In this document: positions 1-3,423 of the stretch, in pieces
Layout: each line of letters opens with the position of its first letter
Numbering within the stretch: the stretch's first letter is position 1
NCBI GenBank assembly: GCA_030600625.1
Contig: JAUVLS010000131.1
Coordinates: 1-5,189, forward strand
Origin: Bacteroidales bacterium
GTDB taxonomy: Bacteria; Bacteroidota; Bacteroidia; Bacteroidales; UBA12077
Reading direction: 5' to 3'
DNA length: 5,189 bases
Translations under genes and position numbers: made by a program
The notes under the pieces: model-generated
The model's database searches: none
What the model was told of the DNA's origin: nothing
Seen by the model: only the letters and a program-made list of their open reading frames with translations

Positions 1-553
1 CTAATAATAATCCCAGGAATAGTTGAGTAATTATCTTTTTATAAGGCCGTAAATATGAAAACAGGAATTTAAATCCTGATTTATTTAATTTTTCATCATC
101 TGCCTTGTAAAAATCGGGCGTAGTTTCAAGCAATAAACAAAGGCCTTTATCCTCTCCGCCTTCTTTTGTAGATGCCCAACCCGATAAAAACTCCTCTTTG
201 GTAAATTTTATTAATCCACGAGCAGGATCTGAAACATGCACAAATATTTTCCCATTACGCTGTTTATTAATTTTATAAACAACCACAAAATGATTCTGTT
301 TCCAATGTGCAACACATGGCAAAGGTGTTTCGTTTAATAATTGCTCAAACGTAATTCGCACACCCATACTCCGGAAACCAATTGCTTCAGCAGCATCACT
401 AATCCCAAGCATAGAAACACCTTCGCGGGTTATATAGCTTTTATCTCGTAATGTTTGTAATGAGTAATTTTTGCCATAATGTTTTGCGATCATCCTTAAA
501 CAGGTAGGACCGCAATCCATAGCATCGAGTTGTTTATAGTGTGGGAAAGACAT
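1..553 (-). CDS. C39-peptidase ABC exporter for double-glycine peptides, 5' part (runs off left edge)
   Basis: This is the first 184 residues of a peptidase-containing ABC transporter (the SunT/LagD type, family C39), which cuts double-glycine leaders in the cytoplasm and exports the released peptide. The protein opens MSFPHYKQLDAMDCGPTC. The catalytic Cys is C14, with the oxyanion Gln at Q8, the catalytic His at H88 (in NHFVVVYK) and the Asp at D109 (in SDPARG). All are present, so the peptidase looks active. From about residue 163 the sequence becomes FSYLRPYKKIITQLFLGLL, the entry to the first membrane helix of the ABC membrane domain; the rest and the ATPase lie outside the window. The start at 553 is chosen because C39 domains normally begin about ten residues before the DCG motif. 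No strong ribosome site is visible. It lies on the same strand as the GG-leader peptide at 2881-3036, a probable substrate (inference from proximity). Confidence 0.93.
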   Translation of the reverse strand, partial: MSFPHYKQLDAMDCGPTCLRMIAKHYGKNYSLQTLRDKSYITREGVSMLGISDAAEAIGFRSMGVRITFEQLLNETPLPCVAHWKQNHFVVVYKINKQRNGKIFVHVSDPARGLIKFTKEEFLSGWASTKEGGEDKGLCLLLETTPDFYKADDEKLNKSGFKFLFSYLRPYKKIITQLFLGLLL

Positions 554-653
554 ACTTGCAATCATCTTTGTAGTTATTAATAAAAGAGCCACAATCCCTG
601 CCTATTCGGCAGGCAGGCATAGCATCGAGTTGTTTGTAAAAAGGGAAAGGCAT
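534..653 (-). pseudogene. Vestigial duplicate of the C39 transporter 5' end
   Basis: A 39-codon reading frame starts at 653 with MPFPFYKQLDAM, nearly the same as the first 12 residues of the transporter that starts 100 bp further on (MSFPHYKQLDAM); 30 of the first 36 bases match. A 21-bp palindromic insert follows, then GATTGTGGC, the DCG of the active site, after which similarity ends. The frame closes at 534, 20 bases inside the real transporter gene and in a different frame. The simplest reading is a remnant of a tandem or duplicated transporter gene, later deleted and interrupted. A role as a leader reading frame, with its stop overlapping the transporter start, cannot be excluded. The open frame extends upstream to 728 only by reading through the terminator hairpin, so the start at 653 is preferred. 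Confidence 0.75.
597..617 (-). repeat. 21-bp palindromic insert in the vestigial C39 start
   Basis: Read on the minus strand, the insert begins CCTG and then forms a perfect hairpin, CCTGCC - GAATA - GGCAGG. It sits exactly between the Met12 codon (ATG) and the Asp-Cys-Gly codons of the duplicated transporter start, where the intact copy has no extra bases. It is much richer in G+C than its surroundings. Short palindromes of this GGCAGG kind are, from general familiarity, dispersed in some Bacteroidota genomes; that this one is a mobile REP-like unit is inference. Confidence 0.6.
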
Positions 654-704
654 TTTTTGTTTAAAGATAACTATTCTAAAAATTAACAAAAACTTTTTTG
701 TATT

Positions 705-748
705 ATATAAAACAGAAACCATCTCCAAATATTAACATTCGGAGATGG
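705..748 (-). terminator. Probable rho-independent terminator of the TPR/kinase-like/LytTR operon
   Basis: A perfect 8-bp stem (CCATCTCC at 748-741 on the minus strand pairing with GGAGATGG at 726-719) encloses a 14-base loop and is followed on the minus strand by TTTCTGTTTTAT. It lies about 40 bases after the LytTR stop codon and before the transporter. The stem is moderately GC-rich and the T-run is interrupted once, so termination may be partial, allowing some read-through to the transporter. There is no T-run on the plus-strand side. Confidence 0.65.
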
Positions 749-769
749 TATCACTGGGGTTAATAACAA

Positions 770-777
770 CAAACCTA
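770..777 (-). promoter_or_regulatory. Candidate Bacteroidota -7 element (TAGGTTTG)
   Basis: The minus strand reads TAGGTTTG, a full match to the Bacteroidota -7 consensus TAnnTTTG, just after the LytTR stop. No convincing -33 TTG is seen at the usual distance. A transcript starting here would run through the 748-719 hairpin before reaching the transporter at 553, so the hairpin would act as a leader terminator or attenuator. One short match can easily arise by chance. Confidence 0.25.
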
Positions 778-787
778 ACTTGATAAT

Positions 788-1141
788 TTATACTAACTCT
801 TGAAGATCATACACCTGTTTTAAACTTTCAAATAACTCGTCTTTTTTGTTATAATTTACAAATATTTCTTTACCGTTTTCTAACACTACTTTAGAGGCTT
901 CTGAAGGAAATACTACCTCAACATGACGAAGATTTACCAGGTATTTATTATTAAACCTGAAAAATCCCTGATCGAATAATAAATGCTCTGTTTCATTTAT
1001 GGTTAATAACAACTCGATTTTTTCGTTATTAATTAGTGTAAGCCTTGAACACTGAAGACTTGTTTCAATATAGAGTATCTGACTACAATCTATTTTCATT
1101 TTACCTTTTTCTGTAGGTATATAAATGTTATAAGTACTCAT
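788..1141 (-). CDS. Stand-alone LytTR-family DNA-binding regulator
   Basis: This 117-residue protein is essentially one LytTR domain, the fold that binds DNA direct repeats in AgrA- and ComE-type regulators. Visible family signatures are the N-terminal strand NIYIPTEKGKMKI, the segment ILYIETSLQCSRLTL (usually ILYIEA..), FFRFNNKYLVNLRHVE (usually F.RIHRSYIVNL..I) and VVLENGKEIFVNYNKKDELFESL at the end. There is no receiver domain, no membrane segment and no room for one, so it has no phospho-acceptor Asp of its own. It starts with ATG only 11 bases after the kinase-like gene stops and is the last gene of the three-gene operon; a probable terminator follows. LytTR regulators often control peptide-signal or bacteriocin operons, so the nearby GG-leader peptide and exporter are plausible targets (inference). 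Confidence 0.9.
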   Translation of the reverse strand: MSTYNIYIPTEKGKMKIDCSQILYIETSLQCSRLTLINNEKIELLLTINETEHLLFDQGFFRFNNKYLVNLRHVEVVFPSEASKVVLENGKEIFVNYNKKDELFESLKQVYDLQELV

Positions 1142-1152
1142 AATTTATTAAT

Positions 1153-1926
1153 TTAAATTATATTAAATCCTTTATTTCTTTCATATTTTATTGGAATAGC
1201 AAAAGAGGATTCCTGGGTTTCAGAATCCATAGTCAGCTCACCTCCCAGCATTGATACTGAACCAGATAGAACTTTGTAATTAAAATAATCGAAAGAATTA
1301 TCCTCGTCAATTGAATACGACTGATGTTCGGTTAAAAGATCATCAGCAGATAATTTTTCCTTTGCAGGACGAACAAATATATTCAAGTATTTATTCTCGG
1401 TTATACGATAACCCAATTCAAATTCTACAACAGGATATTTTACAGATACCAGGTTAATAATTCTTCGCAAAGCTTTTTTTAGTAACATTGAATCTGTTTC
1501 AATTTTCAAATCATTTACCTTGGTATCCCACACAAGCATCAAATTAATATCGGTATCATTATTTTCAATTTTTCGGTTGTAAAAATCCTCAGTAAATTCC
1601 CATAAAATCTGATTTATATCGTATTTCCTTATTATTAACGAATAGTTGTTTGCCTCAAACTGGGATAAATCCATAATATTATCTACAAACTGTAGTAATA
1701 AATTACTTCCGTTTAAAATACCCTGAATATATTCTTTTTGCTTTTCGTCAATTAACTCCCTTAAAACCAGTAATTTCGAAAAACCCATGATTGAGTTTAA
1801 CGGAGTTCGTATACCATGCGAGATATGAGATAAAAAACTGATTTTTTCAGAATTATATTTTTTCTTGTTTTCTCTCACGATCTTGCCGTTTATGGTTTTT
1901 ACATTGTTTTTCATAGAATCTCGCAT
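1153..1926 (-). CDS. Soluble histidine-kinase-like protein with degenerate ATPase domain (probable pseudokinase)
   Basis: A 257-residue protein without signal peptide or membrane segment. A basic, probably helical N-terminus (1-28) leads into a HisKA dimerisation segment, with FLSHISHGIRTPLNSIMGF at 31-49. The phospho-acceptor would be H37, but the acidic residue that normally follows it is G38. The C-terminal half follows the HATPase order, with the last-strand region MLGGELTMDSE at 226-236 and SSFAIPI near the end. The nucleotide-binding boxes are not recognisable: the N-box Asn is missing around 158-164 (NLVSVKY), the G1 box reads VRPAKEKLSADDL where DxGxG is expected, and the G2 glycines are replaced by FDYFNYKV around 212-219. 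ATP binding and autophosphorylation look unlikely. A scaffold or contact-relay role between the upstream membrane TPR protein (13-base gap) and the downstream LytTR protein (11-base gap) is inferred. GAGAG seven bases before the ATG supports the start. Confidence 0.85.
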   Translation of the reverse strand: MRDSMKNNVKTINGKIVRENKKKYNSEKISFLSHISHGIRTPLNSIMGFSKLLVLRELIDEKQKEYIQGILNGSNLLLQFVDNIMDLSQFEANNYSLIIRKYDINQILWEFTEDFYNRKIENNDTDINLMLVWDTKVNDLKIETDSMLLKKALRRIINLVSVKYPVVEFELGYRITENKYLNIFVRPAKEKLSADDLLTEHQSYSIDEDNSFDYFNYKVLSGSVSMLGGELTMDSETQESSFAIPIKYERNKGFNII

Positions 1927-1939
1927 GAATTTCTCTCAG

Positions 1940-2689
1940 TTAATTTTTGATATCTTTTAATACTTTAGCTGCCTGTTCCCTGTAATAACTTTCCTCTTTT
2001 ATTATTTCATTTAATACATTTTTGGCCTTAACGGTATTTTCAGTTTTTAAATAACACATTGCCAAATACCATTTAGCTTGCTCAATAAACAAGTTATCGT
2101 TATGGGAAATAATATTGTTAAATGATTTTGTGGCTTTCTGGTATTTTTCTTCTTCTATGTATGAAATACCGGAATATAAGCTAACAGCCAGATCATTCTC
2201 CCTGGTTTCTAAAACTTCCTCAAAAAGTATCAATGCATGCTCAAAATCTTTTTCTTCGTAGCGTTCGAGTGCATTTAACAATAATCTATCTACTTCGGCA
2301 TTTCCGGAACGATATGTAACGGAGACATCATAAGGAGCATAATACTTTTCAAAAACTGCATTATTATCCAAATCAGGTCTTGCTAATCTCTGAACTAAGC
2401 CTCCCGTTGCAATTAATAAAGCAGCTGAAGCTGCAGCATAATAGAATCTGCGCTTAGTAAATACCGGAGGTATTCTTTTTGCCTCAGATTCTTCCGCATA
2501 CATGTAGTCCATAGTTTCTCTCAGCGCCATTACATCATCTTCGATGATTGAGTTATTGATTTCCATACTCAGGTTATAATCGCGCTTTATATCGTTGTTA
2601 GTTGAAAGTAAGTCTTTAAAATTGAATAATTCCTTTCCTGTCAATTCTCCATCGATATATTTTTCAATCATTTCAAAGTTTGTATCCAT
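1940..2689 (-). CDS. Membrane-anchored TPR protein with anti-sigma-like N-terminus
   Basis: From ATG at 2689 this gives 249 residues. The N-terminus (MIEKYIDGELTGKELFNF, then an acidic helical stretch) resembles the cytoplasmic head of Bacteroidota anti-sigma-like or FecR-like membrane proteins (IEKY..GEL...E). A basic patch (TKRR) precedes a single membrane helix at about 83-100 (YYAAASAALLIATGGLV), so the head should be cytoplasmic and the rest periplasmic. The C-terminal part, about 130-249, is helical TPR-like repeats, including YEEKDFEHALILFEEVL, YIEEEKYQKATKSFNNII and WYLAMCYLKTENTVKAKNVL. An in-frame TTG at 2704 would add five residues; AAGGA lies seven bases before it, so that start is a real alternative. 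First gene of the operon with the kinase-like and LytTR genes. A likely role is to sense something in the periplasm and pass it to the soluble kinase-like protein (inference). Confidence 0.85.
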   Translation of the reverse strand: MDTNFEMIEKYIDGELTGKELFNFKDLLSTNNDIKRDYNLSMEINNSIIEDDVMALRETMDYMYAEESEAKRIPPVFTKRRFYYAAASAALLIATGGLVQRLARPDLDNNAVFEKYYAPYDVSVTYRSGNAEVDRLLLNALERYEEKDFEHALILFEEVLETRENDLAVSLYSGISYIEEEKYQKATKSFNNIISHNDNLFIEQAKWYLAMCYLKTENTVKAKNVLNEIIKEESYYREQAAKVLKDIKN

Positions 2690-2719
2690 AATTTCTAGTT
2701 TCAAGTTTAATTCCTTATT

Positions 2720-2749
2720 GTCTCATTTGAGACGTAATGCATTGCGTCT
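2720..2749 (-). promoter_or_regulatory. Two overlapping palindromes upstream of the TPR operon
   Basis: A perfect 14-bp palindrome (GTCTCA - TT - TGAGAC, 2720-2733) overlaps by four bases a 20-bp palindrome (2730-2749, arms AGACG and CGTCT around AATGCATT with one mismatched pair). In RNA the two hairpins would exclude each other, since both need the shared AGAC. They lie just upstream of AAGGA and the two candidate starts of the TPR gene, so a regulatory role (operator or RNA switch) is possible. A chance or remnant origin is also possible. Confidence 0.4.
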
Positions 2750-2769
2750 TTGCCATATCCATTGAACTC

Positions 2770-2785
2770 TCCACCAGTTGGCGGA
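2770..2785. repeat. 16-bp near-palindrome TCCACCAGTTGGCGGA
   Basis: The arms TCCACCA and TGGCGGA pair at six of seven positions. It is a GC-rich island in AT-rich intergenic DNA, similar in style though not in sequence to the 21-bp palindrome at 597-617. It may be a small dispersed palindromic repeat; no function can be read from it. Confidence 0.35.
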
Positions 2786-2840
2786 TCGGTTTAAGTTTTG
2801 TTAGAAAAGACCAACCCAACATTATATTGAGTCGGCCAAC

Positions 2841-2853
2841 ACGTTAAGAACGT
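2841..2853. repeat. Small inverted repeat ACGTT-AAG-AACGT after the peptide gene
   Basis: Perfect 5-bp arms with a 3-base spacer, nested inside a wider ATTATA (2821-2826) / TATAAT (2853-2858) pair, 28 bases beyond the peptide stop codon on the minus strand. There is no T-run after it, so it is not a standard terminator. It might protect the short peptide transcript at its 3' end, or be an operator; evidence is weak. Confidence 0.25.
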
Positions 2854-2880
2854 ATAATTGAATCGAAAGGGAGTGCTTTA

Positions 2881-3036
2881 TTAGTTTCCTCCGTTTGTTG
2901 ATGGTGGCCATAAATCATCATCATCTTCACCACCACCTTTTATCATTATCATTGCATTTGTATCAAGACTGTTAAAAAAATTGTTCATTGATTTTTTAGT
3001 TTCTTCAATTCCAAAAATGTTTTTTAATGTTTTCAT
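2881..3036 (-). CDS. Double-glycine leader precursor peptide (51 aa), putative substrate of the C39 exporter
   Basis: The small protein starts MKTLKNIFGIEETKKS, continues MNNFFNSLDTNAMIMIKGG and ends GEDDDDLWPPSTNGGN. Taking G34-G35 as the cleavage site, positions -4 (I32), -7 (M29), -12 (L24) and -15 (F21) are all hydrophobic, which is the pattern C39 peptidases read in bacteriocin and pheromone leaders. Cutting after G35 releases a 16-residue peptide with five acidic residues, no Lys or Arg, no Cys, one Trp and a Pro-Pro. The layout also resembles Bacteroidota natural-product precursors with leaders ending in a Gly-Gly. AAGGA lies three bases before the ATG, and the stop is doubled (TAATAA). 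A C39 exporter lies on the same strand about 2.3 kb downstream, and no modification enzyme is visible in the window. Whether the product is a signal, a toxin or something else cannot be told from sequence. Too short for most gene finders. Confidence 0.85.
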   Translation of the reverse strand: MKTLKNIFGIEETKKSMNNFFNSLDTNAMIMIKGGGEDDDDLWPPSTNGGN

Positions 3037-3074
3037 AGTTCCTTTTTTAAAAAAATTATTTAATGATTTAGTTT

Positions 3075-3128
3075 AATGTCCTCTCACCTATTTATTCCGG
3101 AAATTGCAAAAATGTTATCACCTATTTT
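3075..3128 (-). promoter_or_regulatory. Imperfect direct repeat upstream of the precursor peptide gene
   Basis: On the plus strand, TCACCTATTT occurs at 3084-3093 and again at 3118-3127. Each copy is preceded by AATGT (3075-3079 and 3111-3115), with a 2-base length difference between the halves. The repeat spacing is 34-36 bp, about three helical turns plus. LytTR proteins bind direct repeats, so this is a candidate site for the LytTR protein encoded nearby, although the usual LytTR spacing is shorter (about 21-22 bp). A -7-like CATTTTTG overlaps the distal copy. Confidence 0.4.
3107..3114 (-). promoter_or_regulatory. Candidate -7 element of the precursor peptide gene (CATTTTTG)
   Basis: The minus strand reads CATTTTTG, seven of eight positions being compatible with TAnnTTTG, about 70 bases before the peptide ATG. 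A TTG further upstream is too close for the usual -33 spacing. It is the best match in this intergenic region for this direction, but weak. Confidence 0.25.
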
Positions 3129-3250
3129 CAACTTTTTTTATTTTACTTAGATAAGCAACTGATTTACTGGCGATTATTTTTTACATTTTTTAAAACTTTT
3201 TTCAATTTTTTTAGTATATATTAATGAAATCTCTAAAAACTCAAAAAATA

Positions 3251-3378
3251 ATTAACCACAAAAGACACAAAGAAAGCACAAAGCTCACAATGTTCTGATT
3301 TAAAAGTCTTTGTGTTTATTATGAACTAAGCGAAGCGATCTCACGGAAGGTAAATTACTTTTGTTCATCGTGGTTTAT
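3251..3378. repeat. 128-bp imperfect inverted-repeat element (MITE/REP-like)
   Basis: The ends ATTAACCAC (3251-3259) and GTGGTTTAT (3370-3378) are inverted copies with one mismatch. Inside are two further inverted pairs: CACAAAG (3278-3284 region) with CTTTGTG (3308-3314), and ATGAAC (3321-3326) with GTTCAT (3363-3368). The left arm also contains ACACAAAG and GCACAAAG as direct repeats. AACCACAAA...CACAAAG ends are familiar from dispersed intergenic repeats in Bacteroidota genomes; that it is a non-autonomous mobile element is inference. It encodes no protein. It lies between the divergent peptide and TPR-CHAT genes. Confidence 0.6.
3356..3363 (+). promoter_or_regulatory. Candidate -7 element of the TPR-CHAT gene (TACTTTTG), inside the repeat element
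   Basis: TACTTTTG is a full match to TAnnTTTG on the coding strand, 60 bases before the TPR-CHAT start codon, giving a plausible leader of about 50 bases. No clear -33 TTG is found at the expected distance. If real, the repeat element at 3251-3378 supplies the promoter of this gene. Confidence 0.35.
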
Positions 3379-3423
3379 AAAAAATAATTTTTAGAAATGC
3401 CCTTAAGTACAAACTAAGAAATA

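Larger units (their letters stand above)
2715..2822 (-). other. Doubtful 35-codon reading frame, possibly a remnant
   Basis: A short minus-strand frame begins MLGWSFLTKLKP and ends MAKTQCITSQMRQ, in the gap between the peptide gene and the TPR gene. There is no ribosome site, and it runs through two palindromes. Its tail loosely recalls the N-terminus of some group II intron reverse transcriptases (AKTQ.IT.QM), so it could be the stub of a lost mobile element; this rests on a faint resemblance only. The other minus-strand frame here (PPTGGEFNGYGKDAMHYV) is open for a similar length but has no start. Most likely not a functional gene. Confidence 0.2.
3037..3423. other. 387-bp divergent intergenic region
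   Basis: This very AT-rich region separates the peptide gene (leftward) from the TPR-CHAT gene (rightward). It holds the direct repeat at 3075-3128, the -7 candidates for both directions, a featureless T-rich stretch at about 3129-3240, and the inverted-repeat element at 3251-3378. No further convincing small gene, RNA gene or terminator was seen in it. Confidence 0.7.

Noticed and set aside
654..728. Upstream extension of the 653-534 frame to a Met at 728
   Set aside because: The added codons run through the terminator stem and its T-run; similarity to the C39 start begins only at 653.
2690..2704. TTG start for the membrane TPR protein as the definite start
   Set aside because: AAGGA is well spaced for it, but ATG at 2689 is the more usual codon and gives an N-terminus (MDTNFEMIEKY) typical of the family; kept as an alternative in the gene entry.
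2841..2858. Terminator of the peptide gene
   Set aside because: The stem is short and AT-rich and no T-run follows on the minus strand.
3036..3036. Cleavage after G36 rather than G35 of the precursor
   Set aside because: With cleavage after G36 the -4 and -12 positions would be K33 and D25, which breaks the hydrophobic leader pattern that fits well for G35.
3251..3285. CACAAAG repeats as a CRISPR array
   Set aside because: The units are only about 7-8 bases with no regular spacers; they are part of an inverted-repeat element.
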